A stretch of 64,000 bases of DNA from Borrelia hispanica CRI. Its GTDB lineage: Bacteria > Spirochaetota > Spirochaetia > Borreliales > Borreliaceae. The stretch covers positions 124,001 through 188,000 of the forward strand of contig NZ_AYOU01000164.1 of NCBI RefSeq assembly GCF_000500065.1. The letters are read 5' to 3'. A program made the translations under genes and the position numbers. A model generated the notes under the pieces. The model was given only the letters and a program-made list of their open reading frames with translations. It was not told the DNA's origin and ran no database searches. Below, piece after piece: positions 27,898 to 38,655 of the stretch. The first letter of the stretch is position 1, and each line of letters starts with the position of its first letter.

Positions 27898-28823
27898 AAA
27901 TTTTTTTTGCAAGTTCTGATAATATTGCTTTAGAGGTTTTAAAAAAAATATCAGATCAATATGATGTAGTTGGAGTATTAACTGCACCTGATAAGCCTAG
28001 TGGTCGTGGTCTTTCTTTGAAAGTAAATGACATTAAACGTGAAGCTCTTAGTAGAAACATTACTGTTTTGCAACCAGTTGTACTTGATGCTGATGTAATA
28101 AACGTGGTAAAAAGCTTAGAGCCTGAACTTATGTTAGTTTTTTCTTATGGAAAAATTTTTAAGCAAGAATTTTTGGATATTTTTCCAATGGGTTGTATTA
28201 ATATTCATCCTTCTCTTTTGCCAAAATATAGAGGCCCTTCTCCTATTCAATCTGCTATTTTAAATGGTGATTCTATTAGTGGAATTACTGTTCAAAAAAT
28301 GCTCTTAGAGATGGATAGTGGTAATATTTTGGCGCAAAGTCAGTTTGAAATCAAGGGTTTTAATACAAGTGTTGATATTTTTAAATATGTTTCTTTAAAT
28401 AGTTTTGATCTCGTAATAGAAGCTTTAAATAAATTGCTTAAAGGAGATGTTGGAGTTGTTCAAGATAAAAATAATGCTACATATTGTTCTTTTTTTGGCA
28501 AAGAGCATAGAATGATTGATTTTAAGTTGAGTGCTTTTGATATTAAGAATAAAATTAATGCGTGTAATCCTTGGCCCCTTGCAAGAGCTAGGCTTGATAA
28601 TAATGAGATTATTTTTCATAGAGCTGATTTTATAAGTACTAATGATTATGATGATCAAGTTATTGGAAAAATTGTTGATTTTGATCCTAGTAAAGGTCTT
28701 TTGGTAAAGACAGGAGATGGAATTTTGGTATTATTAGAGCTTCAAAGAATTGGAAAAAAAGTTTTAGATTGTGCATCATTTTATCATGGAAGTAAAGATT
28801 TAATAGGTAAGGTTTTTTCTTAA
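27894..28823 (+). CDS. fmt: Methionyl-tRNA formyltransferase
   Basis: Fmt formylates Met-tRNAfMet for initiation. The formyl-folate binding and catalytic motif is HPSLLPKYRGPSPI, followed by SGITVQKMLLEMDSGNIL. The C-terminal OB-like domain is complete (309 residues in total). The start is TTG 27894, which overlaps the def stop (TTGA); Shine-Dalgarno AAGGAGG lies just upstream within def. The def-fmt order is common in bacteria and here precedes a PASTA protein, recalling the def-fmt-sun-prpC-prkC locus of Gram-positives. Confidence 0.95.
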   Translation: MKIFFASSDNIALEVLKKISDQYDVVGVLTAPDKPSGRGLSLKVNDIKREALSRNITVLQPVVLDADVINVVKSLEPELMLVFSYGKIFKQEFLDIFPMGCINIHPSLLPKYRGPSPIQSAILNGDSISGITVQKMLLEMDSGNILAQSQFEIKGFNTSVDIFKYVSLNSFDLVIEALNKLLKGDVGVVQDKNNATYCSFFGKEHRMIDFKLSAFDIKNKINACNPWPLARARLDNNEIIFHRADFISTNDYDDQVIGKIVDFDPSKGLLVKTGDGILVLLELQRIGKKVLDCASFYHGSKDLIGKVFS

Positions 28824-28851
28824 AAATAAAGTTTAAGGAGATGATATAATA

Positions 28852-29907
28852 TTGATGGATAATAAACCACCACATAATCAGTTATTTTTAGATAGTCAAA
28901 ATCTAAATGATAGTAATTTGCATGAATTTAGAGAAAATTATGATGATAAAATGCATGATTTGCCAGAGCATGTGTCTAGGGGTTTAGTGCTTACTATTGT
29001 TGGGTCTTTGATGATTTCATGTGCGATATTTTTTATTTTTTTAAAGGGTAGTGATATTGTTGTTGTTCCAAATTTAAGTGGACTTTATATTGAAGAGGCA
29101 ATTACTGAGCTTCAAAATAAAGAATTAATTCCTTATGTTGAACTTAAGTTCTCATCAACTTCGCTTGATAAAGGTAAGGTAATAGATCAAAAACCTAAGG
29201 CAGGTACTGTTTTGAGACTTGATAGTAAGGTTAAAATCTTTATTAGTAAAGGAGCTGTGATAAATAAAGTTGATAATTTTATTGGTAAGAATATTGATGA
29301 TGTTCTTATTAATTTGAAAGCCAATGCAATTAATAATAATAGGATGCTTTATCATTTGTTAAGACCTGTTGAAATTGAGAGTATTCTTCCAAAAGGAACA
29401 ATAATTCGCCAAGAACCATCACCAGGTACTAAGATTGCGAGTTTAGTTGATCTTCAATTTTTAGTAAGTAAAGGGCAAGAAGAGCCATCTGTTAAGTATA
29501 TAAAAAACTATGTTGGACTCTATTACAAAGATGTAATAATTTCTCTTTTAAATGATGAGATTAATTTTGATATCAATGTTTCTAAGGGTAATGATTTTGG
29601 AAGTGTTATTTATCAGTCTTTATCTCCTGGAAATAAGATTGAAACCTTAGATAAATTGATAATTACTATTAATGAACCAAGAGTTAATAGTACAAGCGTG
29701 TTTGGAATTATGACTTATAAATTAGATGTATATCCATCTAGTGTAGATATCATGGTTAAAGTAAGAGATTCTAGTGGAAATAGTGCTTTATTTTATTCTT
29801 TTAGATCTAAAGGTGGACTTATTAAATTGCCTTATGAGGCATTAAAAGGCTCAACAGTTGAGCTTTATATTCATGATAAACTTATAAATCAAACATTAGT
29901 GAATTGA
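28852..29907 (+). CDS. Membrane-anchored PASTA-domain protein lacking a kinase domain
   Basis: A 351-residue protein: a ~45-residue cytoplasmic tail, one membrane segment (about residues 45-63), then three PASTA-like repeats (starting near DIVVVPNLSG, VDNFIGKN and KYIKNYVGLY; each closes with a QxPxxGxxI-type motif such as DQKPKAGT, RQEPSPGT and YQSLSPGN) and a C-terminal beta domain. PASTA domains bind peptidoglycan fragments or lipid II in Ser/Thr kinases and PBPs. Here no kinase or transpeptidase domain is present. TTG 28852 is followed at once by ATG 28855; Shine-Dalgarno AAGGAG is at 28835-28840. It follows def-fmt, the spot of prkC in Firmicutes. Confidence 0.83.
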   Translation: MMDNKPPHNQLFLDSQNLNDSNLHEFRENYDDKMHDLPEHVSRGLVLTIVGSLMISCAIFFIFLKGSDIVVVPNLSGLYIEEAITELQNKELIPYVELKFSSTSLDKGKVIDQKPKAGTVLRLDSKVKIFISKGAVINKVDNFIGKNIDDVLINLKANAINNNRMLYHLLRPVEIESILPKGTIIRQEPSPGTKIASLVDLQFLVSKGQEEPSVKYIKNYVGLYYKDVIISLLNDEINFDINVSKGNDFGSVIYQSLSPGNKIETLDKLIITINEPRVNSTSVFGIMTYKLDVYPSSVDIMVKVRDSSGNSALFYSFRSKGGLIKLPYEALKGSTVELYIHDKLINQTLVN

Positions 29908-29955
29908 AATAATGAAGGCAAATTTTATTTTTGAGTTTAATACAGGATGTTATTA

Positions 29956-30675
29956 TTAGTCATTCATTTTTGATGTAATAATCGTGGATGCTACGATTGT
30001 AGCTGTTTCTGTTTTTAAAATATTTGGTGAAATGTTATATGTGTTAAAATTGTACTTTGTTATTAAATTTATTTCTTTTGTTATAAATCCTCTCTCAGGT
30101 CCAATTATGACAATCACATTTTCTGTTTTTATATTTATGTCAATTAGTTTGTTTTTGCTATTTCTTTCAAGTAGTATTTTTGTGGTATTAAAATTGTCAT
30201 CTTTTATATTCTCTAAGACTTCTATCAAATTGTTAAAAATTTTAATTTTTGGTATATATGTAATTCCGCCTTGCATAGCTCCTTTTATTAAATATTTTTC
30301 ATATTCTTTTGTTCTAAAGAGTTTGGAGTGTGAGTAGGATTTTTCACTAAGTAAAGCATTGAAAAAAATGATTTCAGATATTCCAATACTACCAAGGTGT
30401 TGAATTATTCTTTTTGCTGCAATTGGTCTTATGAACCCAATGACAACTTTTACTCTTGTCAGTCGATTTGATTTTGATATTTTATGATTGTTTTTAAAGA
30501 AAAGTCTTATATCTTTATGATATATGCATGAATAGATGTGTTCTTCACCAATAATGCCAAATTTAAAGGAATCATTATTTTTAAGTTTTAATATTTCTGT
30601 AATATGTTTTACTCTTGGATCATTAAGTACGATTCCATTATGAAACTCATTTGTGTTTATTAATATCAAATTCAT
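29956..30675 (-). CDS. rsmE: 16S rRNA (uracil1498-N3)-methyltransferase RsmE
   Basis: RsmE is a SPOUT-family methyltransferase that methylates U1498 of 16S rRNA. The 239-residue protein has the PUA-like N-terminal part (DPRVKHITEILKLKNND) and the trefoil-knot motif VIVIIGPERGFITKEI with KTETATIVAST at the C-terminus. The ATG lacks a close Shine-Dalgarno. It is convergent with the PASTA gene and divergent from trxA; two possible minus-strand -10 boxes lie at 30700-30710. Confidence 0.92.
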   Translation of the reverse strand: MNLILINTNEFHNGIVLNDPRVKHITEILKLKNNDSFKFGIIGEEHIYSCIYHKDIRLFFKNNHKISKSNRLTRVKVVIGFIRPIAAKRIIQHLGSIGISEIIFFNALLSEKSYSHSKLFRTKEYEKYLIKGAMQGGITYIPKIKIFNNLIEVLENIKDDNFNTTKILLERNSKNKLIDINIKTENVIVIIGPERGFITKEINLITKYNFNTYNISPNILKTETATIVASTIITSKMND

Positions 30676-30714
30676 TGTTTATGATTTAGTTCCTTATTAA
30701 TTATATTATATTTA

Positions 30715-30723
30715 TGTTATAAT
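30715..30723 (+). promoter_or_regulatory. Extended -10 element upstream of trxA
   Basis: TGTTATAAT lies 27 nt before the trxA ATG, with Shine-Dalgarno TAGGAGA in between. No strong -35 is visible. The divergent rsmE promoter region overlaps this gap. Confidence 0.55.
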
Positions 30724-30750
30724 GAAAAATCGATTGATTTAGGAGAAAAT

Positions 30751-31104
30751 ATGGCAATTAGTTTGACTAAGCAGGAATTTATTGATAAGGTTTTTGATTA
30801 TAAAAACAATCAAGAATGGAATTTTAAGGGTACAAAGCCTGCAATAATTGATTTTTATGCTGATTGGTGTGGTCCATGTAAAATGCTTGCTCCGATTTAT
30901 GACGAACTTTCTAAGGAATATGAAGATAAAATTGATTTTTATAAAGTTAATACTGATAAGGAGCAAGAAGTTTCTATGATGCTTGGTGTACAAAGTCTTC
31001 CTACCATTATTTTTGTTCCTGTTGGAGATAAGCCAAGAGTTTCTGTTGGATTTATTGAAAAAAATTCTTTGAAGGATGCAATTAAAGATTTGTTTAAAGT
31101 TTAA
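30751..31104 (+). CDS. trxA: Thioredoxin
   Basis: A 117-residue thioredoxin with the active site WCGPC at residues 39-43 and cis-Pro in LPTIIF. It reduces protein disulfides in the cytoplasm. SD GGAG precedes the ATG. The N-terminal ~25 residues are slightly longer than in E. coli TrxA. Given the low number of thiol systems in Borrelia, it is probably a main cytosolic disulfide reductant; this is inference. Confidence 0.96.
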   Translation: MAISLTKQEFIDKVFDYKNNQEWNFKGTKPAIIDFYADWCGPCKMLAPIYDELSKEYEDKIDFYKVNTDKEQEVSMMLGVQSLPTIIFVPVGDKPRVSVGFIEKNSLKDAIKDLFKV

Positions 31105-31191
31105 TAAAAGGGTTTAATGATAAGAAATTGAACTCTTGTCTGTTTATATAATGTTCTTTTTAAGTTATAATTAGTTTTAGGATATAGTGAA

Positions 31192-31638
31192 TTGATAAAA
31201 GAGGAGTTAAATTTATGGGCAGAAGGTGTTGAGTTTAAACATTGGGATGCTTATTATAATTTTATTTTATCTGTTCTCAATATTCTTTGTATTAAAGAAT
31301 ATGAGCTATCTGTTATCCTATGCAATAATGAGTACATTCAAAAGTTAAATGGTGAATTTAGGCAAAAACCAGAGCCTACTGATGTTTTGTCTTTTAATTA
31401 TTTTGAAGGTAGTGAACAAATAAATCATAAAATACAAGGAGATATTGTCATATCTCTTGAGTATTTGGAGTTTAGTTCTTTAGAATTTAATGTTGAAATG
31501 TATGATGAGCTTCAAAGAAATACTATACATGGGATTTTGCATTTAATAGGATATACTCATGATACAAATAATTTTCAAAATGAGACAATGTTGATTATTC
31601 AGGAACAGGTTTTAAGAGAAACCAGAAGGGTATTTTGA
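31192..31638 (+). CDS. ybeY: Endoribonuclease YbeY
   Basis: YbeY is a single-strand metallo-endoribonuclease for 16S rRNA maturation and ribosome quality control. The zinc motif [12 protein letters not shown] holds His113, His117 and His123. Length is 148 residues. The only usable start upstream of the conserved part is TTG 31192, after AGGATATAG. A possible -10 TATAAT is at 31166-31171. The next gene, a CorC/YbeX-like CBS protein, overlaps its stop, matching the ybeY-ybeX order in many bacteria. Confidence 0.93.
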   Translation: MIKEELNLWAEGVEFKHWDAYYNFILSVLNILCIKEYELSVILCNNEYIQKLNGEFRQKPEPTDVLSFNYFEGSEQINHKIQGDIVISLEYLEFSSLEFNVEMYDELQRNTIHGILHLIGYTHDTNNFQNETMLIIQEQVLRETRRVF

Positions 31639-32414
31639 TGTTCAAGTTTTTTAATTTTAAGAATAAAAAAATGAAATATGTTGAGGGTAAAGATAGCGAA
31701 GAAAAATCGAAATTTGAAACATCTTTGCTTAATAATTTTAATTCTCTTAAAGAAACGATTGTGAAAGAGATTATGGTTCCAAGAATAAGTGTAATATTTA
31801 TTGATTATTCTATAAGTAAAGATGATATTTTGAAAGTTGTAACTTCTAGCAATCATTCAAGATTTCCTGTTTATAAAGAAACAATAGACGATATTATAGG
31901 AATAATTCATACAAAAGATATATTGTTACATATGTGGAAGAAAGATTTTTATGAGATAGATCTAAAAGATATTATGCGAAAAGTTATGTTTGTTCCTGAG
32001 AGTAAGAAAATAGATTCTCTTTTAAAAGAATTTCAAGAAAATCATGTGCATATTGCTATTGTAGTTGATGAATATGGAGGAATTTCGGGGCTTGTTACAC
32101 TTGAAGATATTCTTGAAGAGATTGTGGGAGATATTCAAGATGAATTTGATAATGAAGTTGATGAAATAGTTCCTCTTGATGATGGAAGTTATCTTTGTAC
32201 AGCTAGAGTGTTAATTGAAGATTTAAATGAAAAACTTGGATTGTGTCTTCCAGATGGAGATTTTGATACTCTTGGAGGTTTTGTTTATGATCTATTTGGA
32301 AGAATTCCTTTGAAGAATGAGAAGATAGAATATAATAATTTAATTTTTACTATTAAAAATATGCATCAGCGAAATATTAAGGTAATAAAGATTTCCCAAA
32401 AGGAAGGTTTATGA
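31638..32414 (+). CDS. CorC/YbeX-like protein with two CBS domains
   Basis: A soluble ~258-residue protein with a short N-terminus ([13 protein letters not shown]), a CBS pair (VKEIMVPRISVIFI..., then DIMRKVMFVPES...VDEYGGISGLVTLEDILEEIVGDI) and a C-terminal CorC_HlyC domain. Older annotation calls such proteins hemolysins; YbeX/CorC is now linked to Mg2+/Co2+ efflux or ribosome metabolism. It starts at ATG 31638, overlapping the ybeY stop in TGATG. The pairing with ybeY favours a role tied to ribosome or magnesium homeostasis. Confidence 0.9.
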   Translation: MFKFFNFKNKKMKYVEGKDSEEKSKFETSLLNNFNSLKETIVKEIMVPRISVIFIDYSISKDDILKVVTSSNHSRFPVYKETIDDIIGIIHTKDILLHMWKKDFYEIDLKDIMRKVMFVPESKKIDSLLKEFQENHVHIAIVVDEYGGISGLVTLEDILEEIVGDIQDEFDNEVDEIVPLDDGSYLCTARVLIEDLNEKLGLCLPDGDFDTLGGFVYDLFGRIPLKNEKIEYNNLIFTIKNMHQRNIKVIKISQKEGL

Positions 32415-34396
32415 ATTTTAAGAGATTTTTTATAATGCTTTTGTTTTTTTATTTAAATTTTGGTAGTTTAATAGGTGCTACTACAACTGCTATTGAATAT
32501 TATCAAAAGGCACAAACATGTTATCTTATGCAAAAATATTATGATGCTATTGATGAACTTCTTGAAGCTGTTAAGATTAATCCTAATTATTATGAGGCTT
32601 ACAAATTTCTGGCTGAAATTTATTATAAATTAAAAATATATAATCAAGCTCAGTTTTTTATAGAAAAAGCTTATAAGATGTCAAATAGAGACATCGAATA
32701 TAAAATTCTTTATGCAAATATATTGCTTAAAAATAATGGAGCATCACAAGCTAAAAAGTTTTATTCAGAGGTTTTATCTAAACAGAAAAATAACATTGAT
32801 GCTTTAGTGGGGCTTGCTTCAATTTTTGAAGAAGAAGGTTTACTTATTGCGGCTGCTAATTATTATTTGTCCGTTCTTGAGTATAGTCGTACAAATTATA
32901 GTGCATTTGACCATCTTATGAGCATTTATGAAAAATTAAACATGAATGATAAGGCACAACATTTAATAAATAAGGTTAGAGGAACTTTTACTTCTTTTCC
33001 GGATTTTCATAGGAGAGTTGCAGAATTTTCTATTAAAACTGGTAATTTAGGATCTGCTGAAAAATATGCTCAAAATTATTTAATGTTGCTAAAGACTACT
33101 TATAAAGATTTTGGACTTGTTGATGCTTATCGTTTACTTGCTCTTGTTTATTTATATCAAGTTAAATATGAAGATGCAGTAGATGCGCTTCAAAAAGCGA
33201 TAGTTATTGAACAAGATTCTGATGAGCTTTATTATTTACTTGGATATTCTTATTTAAAATTTGGAGAGGTTGATAAGGCTGTTTTTAATTTGGAGAGGGC
33301 TAAAAATATGAAAAAAGACTTAGAATTTTATGATATGGCTCTTGAAGAAAGTTTTTTTGTATCTAATTTTAGAAGTGCATTTCAAAAAAATAATAGTACT
33401 AATGTAGAAATATCTAAGAGGTATCAAAATGAAGGGCTTAAGGCTTTTCAAGATTTAAGTTTAGATGCAGCAATATTTAATGTAAAGAATGCTATTGATA
33501 TTTATCCTGATAATGATGGGGCTAGATTTTTGCTTGCTAAGATTTATAAGTTTATGAAATTAGATGTAATGGCTTATGAAGAACTGTATTATTTGGTAGA
33601 ACAGAGAAAGGTTACTGATTCTGAGATTTTAGATTTTTATGATATGGTTGCATTTGATATTAGAAGTTCTTTGTTTTTTAAGTATGGTTATAAAACTATT
33701 GGTGACTTGAATAAGCTTTATGATAACCAAACAGTTTACAGGATAGGTATTTTTACTCAAAATGAAAATAAAGTTTTTGGTGCAAATGATTTAATTTTAA
33801 AATATGCTGAGAGGATTCTTGATCGTAATTTAAATATAGAAGTGGTTAATTATAGATTTGATTATAATAAGGATAAAGATTATTTGGTAAGTAGTTTTTC
33901 TGAGGAATTTTCTTATGCACGAAATAATAATCTTGATTTATTTTTAATGTTTGATCTTGATGTGGATGTTTTTCAAAACTTGGCTAGTTTAAGGGTAGAT
34001 ATTTTTTCAGGTAAAACCGGAGTTAAAGTGAAAACTTTTAGTTATAATTCAGGGGGAGTGTTATATTTGAGTAATATTTTAAGTTCTTTCTCTAGAGATT
34101 TTAATGATTATTTGCCAAAAAAGGGAAAAATACTTCAGATCAAAAAAGATGATGTTTTAATTAATCTTGGGCATGTAAACGATGTAAAACTAGGTGATGT
34201 CTTTTTAGTTCTTAAAGAGGGGGCTTTAAAATATAATAGTGATAGTGCTAGTTTTATGAGTTATAGTAAGTCAGATATTCTTGGTGAAATTTCTATTGAG
34301 GAGATAGGTGATTATATTTCTAGAGGGACTTTAAAATCATCTGCACTTTTAAGAGATTATATTCAAGAAGGATATACGGTTTTTATAAAAAAATAG
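32411..34396 (+). CDS. TPR-repeat lipid-envelope/periplasmic protein
   Basis: A 661-residue protein with an N-terminal signal segment (FFIMLLFFYLNFGSLIG). It has about ten TPR units over residues 25-420 (for example YYDAIDELLEAVKINPNYYEAYKFLAEIYYK and KYEDAVDALQKAIVIEQDSDELYYLLGYSYLK). The C-terminal ~220 residues form a different alpha/beta domain with no motif I know. TPR arrays mediate protein assembly, so an envelope scaffold is likely. It overlaps the corC-like gene by 4 nt and ends just before the gap promoter. Confidence 0.82.
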   Translation: MNFKRFFIMLLFFYLNFGSLIGATTTAIEYYQKAQTCYLMQKYYDAIDELLEAVKINPNYYEAYKFLAEIYYKLKIYNQAQFFIEKAYKMSNRDIEYKILYANILLKNNGASQAKKFYSEVLSKQKNNIDALVGLASIFEEEGLLIAAANYYLSVLEYSRTNYSAFDHLMSIYEKLNMNDKAQHLINKVRGTFTSFPDFHRRVAEFSIKTGNLGSAEKYAQNYLMLLKTTYKDFGLVDAYRLLALVYLYQVKYEDAVDALQKAIVIEQDSDELYYLLGYSYLKFGEVDKAVFNLERAKNMKKDLEFYDMALEESFFVSNFRSAFQKNNSTNVEISKRYQNEGLKAFQDLSLDAAIFNVKNAIDIYPDNDGARFLLAKIYKFMKLDVMAYEELYYLVEQRKVTDSEILDFYDMVAFDIRSSLFFKYGYKTIGDLNKLYDNQTVYRIGIFTQNENKVFGANDLILKYAERILDRNLNIEVVNYRFDYNKDKDYLVSSFSEEFSYARNNNLDLFLMFDLDVDVFQNLASLRVDIFSGKTGVKVKTFSYNSGGVLYLSNILSSFSRDFNDYLPKKGKILQIKKDDVLINLGHVNDVKLGDVFLVLKEGALKYNSDSASFMSYSKSDILGEISIEEIGDYISRGTLKSSALLRDYIQEGYTVFIKK

Positions 34397-34397
34397 T

Positions 34398-34426
34398 TTG
34401 ACACTTGGTATTAATTAATTTATTAT
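34398..34426 (+). promoter_or_regulatory. Consensus promoter of the gap-pgk-tpiA-secG operon
   Basis: The -35 is a perfect TTGACA (34398-34403). After 17 nt comes TATTAT (34421-34426). This is the strongest housekeeping-type promoter in the window. It lies 42 nt before the gap start, directly after the TPR gene stop. Confidence 0.85.
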
Positions 34427-34456
34427 TTAATAATTCTAGTAGACAATAAAAAATGA

Positions 34457-35476
<1,020 letters not shown>

Positions 35477-35505
35477 TTGAGAAGATAATCTTGAGGTATT
35501 TGTAA

Positions 35506-36684
35506 ATGTCAATAAGAACTATAAAAGATTGTGATTTTTCAGGCAAACGTGCTTTGGTTAGATGTGATTTTAATGTTCCCTTACGAGAAGGGAACATTAC
35601 TGATGATACTAGAATTAAGGCGGCTTTACCCACAATAGAATATCTTAAATCTCAAGGAGCCAGAGTTGTTTTGATGAGTCATTTGGGTAGACCAAAGGGA
35701 GAGAAAAATCTTAGGTATTCTCTTATGCCTATTGCTAGGAGATTATCAGAACTGTTGGGGCAAGATGTTAAGATGTTGTCTGATTGTATAGGTGATGAAG
35801 TAGTTGCAGCTGTTTCTTGTATGCAGAATGGAGATGTTGTTTTACTTGAGAATGTGAGATTTTATAAGGAAGAAGAAGAAAATAGCGATGCTTTTGCAAT
35901 GCAGTTATCTAAAAGTGGTGATATTTTTGTAAATGATGCTTTTGGAACTGCTCATAGAGCTCATGCTTCTACATCAGGTGTTGCATCTTATTTGCCAGCT
36001 GTTGGTGGATTTTTGATGGAAAGAGAAGATGAATTTTTGGGTAAAATTTTAAAAAATCCTGAGAGTCCATTTGTTTCAATAATTGGTGGTTCAAAAGTTT
36101 CTTCAAAAATTGCAGTTCTTGAATCCCTTTTACCAAAATCAAATGTAATGGTAATTGGTGGTGGAATGGCATATACCTTTTTAAAAGTAGAGGGATATTC
36201 TATTGGTAAGTCTCTTTTAGAAAATGAATATATTGATATAGCCGCATCTTTTTTGAAGAAGGCAAAGGAATTAAGTGTAGAAGTTATTTTGCCTATTGAT
36301 CATGTTGTTGCGAGTGAATTTCAGGAATATTCTATGCCTGAATATGTTGATTTTGTGAATATTCCTGATAATAAGATTGGGATGGATATTGGCGAGAAGA
36401 CTTTGGAAAAAATTGAGAGAGTTCTTAGTAGTGCAAAAACTGTAATTTGGAATGGTCCTCTTGGAGTATTTGAGTTTGATGCTTTTGCCAAAGGTACAGC
36501 AAAGGTTGCAGAATATGTGGCTAATTGTCCTGGAATTACGGTTATTGGCGGTGGAGATTCAGTGGCTGCTGTAAATAAATTTAATTTGTCTGGAAAGATA
36601 ACCCATGTTTCAACAGGGGGTGGTGCTTCTCTTGAATATCTTGAAGGAAAAGTTTTACCAGGTATAAAAGTGTTGGAGGTTTAA
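35506..36684 (+). CDS. pgk: Phosphoglycerate kinase
   Basis: Phosphoglycerate kinase makes ATP from 1,3-bisphosphoglycerate. Typical motifs are [17 protein letters not shown] and GTAHRAHAS in the substrate domain, and [11 protein letters not shown] and STGGGASLE in the nucleotide domain. The 392-residue length matches. It follows gap by 29 nt and precedes tpiA by 1 nt, so the three glycolytic steps are co-transcribed. Confidence 0.98.
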   Translation: MSIRTIKDCDFSGKRALVRCDFNVPLREGNITDDTRIKAALPTIEYLKSQGARVVLMSHLGRPKGEKNLRYSLMPIARRLSELLGQDVKMLSDCIGDEVVAAVSCMQNGDVVLLENVRFYKEEEENSDAFAMQLSKSGDIFVNDAFGTAHRAHASTSGVASYLPAVGGFLMEREDEFLGKILKNPESPFVSIIGGSKVSSKIAVLESLLPKSNVMVIGGGMAYTFLKVEGYSIGKSLLENEYIDIAASFLKKAKELSVEVILPIDHVVASEFQEYSMPEYVDFVNIPDNKIGMDIGEKTLEKIERVLSSAKTVIWNGPLGVFEFDAFAKGTAKVAEYVANCPGITVIGGGDSVAAVNKFNLSGKITHVSTGGGASLEYLEGKVLPGIKVLEV

Positions 36685-36685
36685 G

Positions 36686-37450
36686 ATGAGAAAGGTTTTC
36701 TTAGCAGGAAATTGGAAAATGCATTATACAAGTGTAGAGGCTGCAGATGTTGCTAAACAGATTGTAGATGGTGTCTACAATATTAATAATAATGTGGTGG
36801 TTATGATAACACCTACATTTACGTCCCTTTGTAAAGTTTGTAGGGTGACTAAGGGAACCAATGTTCTTCTTGGTGCTCAAAATATGTCTTATGAGAGTAG
36901 CGGCGCTAGAACAAGTGAAATTGCGCCTTCTATGCTTTTGGAATTTGGGGTTGATTACGTAATACTTGGACATTCTGAATGTAGAACATATCTTGGAGAA
37001 AATGATGAAATTATAAATAAGAAAGTTCTTACAGGACTTAAACATCCATTTAAATATTTGATTCTCTGTGTTGGAGAAACCCTTGAAGAGAGAGAAAAAG
37101 GTAAAACTTTAGATGTAGTTTTGAATCAGGTTAGAAATGGATTAGTATCTGTATATGAATCTGATCTTCAGAGAATAATTTTAGCTTATGAACCTGTATG
37201 GGCAATTGGGACAGGAAAGACAGCAACAAAAGAAGAAGCACAAGAAGTGCATAAGGCAATTAGGCTTGAAATTCAATCATTATATTCAAAATCGGCAGCA
37301 GATAATATTATTATTCAATATGGTGGTTCTGTTAATGTTGACAATGTTGAAGGTTTAATGGGTGAAAGCGATATTGATGGAGCATTAATTGGTGGTGCGT
37401 CTTTAAAAGCAGATTCGTTTTTAAAGATAATTAATAAAATATCGAAATAA
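36686..37450 (+). CDS. tpiA: Triosephosphate isomerase
   Basis: Interconverts dihydroxyacetone phosphate and glyceraldehyde-3-phosphate. The catalytic residues are in GNWKMH (Asn/Lys), LGHSECR (His) and [14 protein letters not shown] (Glu), and the phosphate loop GGSVN is present. The 254-residue length is normal. It starts 1 nt after the pgk stop, with Shine-Dalgarno GGAGG at the end of pgk. Confidence 0.98.
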   Translation: MRKVFLAGNWKMHYTSVEAADVAKQIVDGVYNINNNVVVMITPTFTSLCKVCRVTKGTNVLLGAQNMSYESSGARTSEIAPSMLLEFGVDYVILGHSECRTYLGENDEIINKKVLTGLKHPFKYLILCVGETLEEREKGKTLDVVLNQVRNGLVSVYESDLQRIILAYEPVWAIGTGKTATKEEAQEVHKAIRLEIQSLYSKSAADNIIIQYGGSVNVDNVEGLMGESDIDGALIGGASLKADSFLKIINKISK

Positions 37451-37461
37451 AGAGGTTTGTT

Positions 37462-37830
37462 TTGGAGTTAGTTAGATTTTTAGTATTTGTCTTTTTTGTT
37501 ATTACTTCATTTATGATTATTTTGTTAGTATTGTTTCAAGATGAACAAGGCGATGGCATTGGAGGAGTGTTTGGAGGTGGAAGTTCTTCTATTTTTGGGG
37601 CAAGATCTTCAAGTGTTGCAATAAAAATTACAGCATTTTTTATTATTCTTTTTTTTGTTTTTGTAATTGCATTGTCTTTTATTAATACCAAACGAGTTGA
37701 TAGTGATTTGTTAAAAAATGTTAAAGTTGATGAGAAGAGTTCAACTTTTTGGGATGATGATAAAAATAAAAATAATGAAGATGCTTTAAATAAAGAAACT
37801 TTAAATAAAGAGAATCAAGAAGATAAATAA
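37462..37830 (+). CDS. secG: Preprotein translocase subunit SecG
   Basis: SecG is the small accessory subunit of the SecYEG channel. The 122-residue protein has two membrane segments (about residues 4-22 and 52-72) around the conserved loop LFQDEQGDGIGGVFGGGSSSIFG. The C-terminal tail after residue 75 is charged and Lys/Asp/Asn-rich. The start is TTG 37462, with Shine-Dalgarno AGAGG 6 nt upstream; no ATG fits. It is the last gene of the glycolytic operon; tpiA-secG linkage is common in bacteria. Confidence 0.93.
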   Translation: MELVRFLVFVFFVITSFMIILLVLFQDEQGDGIGGVFGGGSSSIFGARSSSVAIKITAFFIILFFVFVIALSFINTKRVDSDLLKNVKVDEKSSTFWDDDKNKNNEDALNKETLNKENQEDK

Positions 37831-37890
37831 TAAATTTTAAATAACTTGTATATACTATTAAAGAGATGATAGCTTATTAGGAAAATTGAT

Positions 37891-38562
37891 TTATTGGAAA
37901 TTTATTGGGGTTTTGTTGTGTTCTTGTAGATATCTTAAAGTTTTACTAAAGTGGTTTGAACCTAAAAATCCATTGTGTGCAGAATAAGGAGAGGGGTGGC
38001 TTGTTTCAAGGATTAAATGTTTTGATATATCTATTAATTCTTTTTTTCCCTTTGCAAAATTACCCCATAACATAAATACAACATTATTTAAATTTTTTGA
38101 GATGATTTTTATTACTTCGTTTGTAAAAATTTCCCAACCAATATCCTTATGAGATGATGGGCGACCTTCTTCTACTGTTAATATTGAATTTAGCAAAAAC
38201 GTTCCCTGTTCTGCCCATCGTGTTAAATCTCCATTTGGAATAGTTTTTATTTTTAAACTTTTCTCTATTTCTTTAAAAATATTTTGTAATGATGGAGGTA
38301 TCTTGATGTCTGGATTAACAGAAAATGCCAAACCATTAGCTTGTCCTTTTCCGTGGTATGGATCTTGTCCAAGTATCACCACTTTAATATCTTTAAATGG
38401 TAAGGTATCAAATGCATTAAATATTAATCTTGGTGGTGGAAATATTTTATCCTTTTTAGTTTTATATTCATTTTTTATGAAACTTACAAGTCTTTTAAAG
38501 TATCCTTTGCAAAATTCACTTTTTAACATTTCTTTCCAAGATTCTTCAATTTTTACTTCCAC
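37891..38562 (-). CDS. ung: Uracil-DNA glycosylase (family 1), GTG start
   Basis: Ung removes uracil from DNA, which matters in this AT-rich genome with deaminated cytosines. Motif A is [18 protein letters not shown] (catalytic Asp in GQDPYH), and motif B is [18 protein letters not shown]. The 223-residue length is typical. The start is GTG 38562; a minus-strand TATAAT lies 7 nt upstream at 38570-38575 with no Shine-Dalgarno, so a leaderless mRNA is predicted. It is divergent from trmH. Confidence 0.95.
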   Translation of the reverse strand: MEVKIEESWKEMLKSEFCKGYFKRLVSFIKNEYKTKKDKIFPPPRLIFNAFDTLPFKDIKVVILGQDPYHGKGQANGLAFSVNPDIKIPPSLQNIFKEIEKSLKIKTIPNGDLTRWAEQGTFLLNSILTVEEGRPSSHKDIGWEIFTNEVIKIISKNLNNVVFMLWGNFAKGKKELIDISKHLILETSHPSPYSAHNGFLGSNHFSKTLRYLQEHNKTPINFQ

Positions 38563-38569
38563 ATTTAAT

Positions 38570-38575
38570 ATTATA
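38570..38575 (-). promoter_or_regulatory. -10 box 7 nt before the ung start
   Basis: TATAAT on the minus strand; a weak -35 (ATTACA, 38593-38598) is 17 nt away. Transcription would start at or next to the GTG. Confidence 0.45.
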
Positions 38576-38619
38576 TAGAAAATTAATTATTTTGTAATAT
38601 TTTAATTGAATTTTTCAAT

Positions 38620-38647
38620 TTGATTTTATTGGTTTTTTATTTAGAAT
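38620..38647 (+). promoter_or_regulatory. Promoter directly upstream of the trmH start
   Basis: TTGATT (38620-38625), 16-nt spacer, TAGAAT (38642-38647). The ATG follows 8 nt later at 38656 with no Shine-Dalgarno, again predicting a leaderless or near-leaderless transcript. Confidence 0.5.
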
Positions 38648-38655
38648 AATATGTT

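Noticed and set aside
31128..31152. Promoter TTGAAC/TATAAT upstream of ybeY
   Set aside because: The spacer is only 13 nt; the TATAAT at 31166-31171 is a better candidate.
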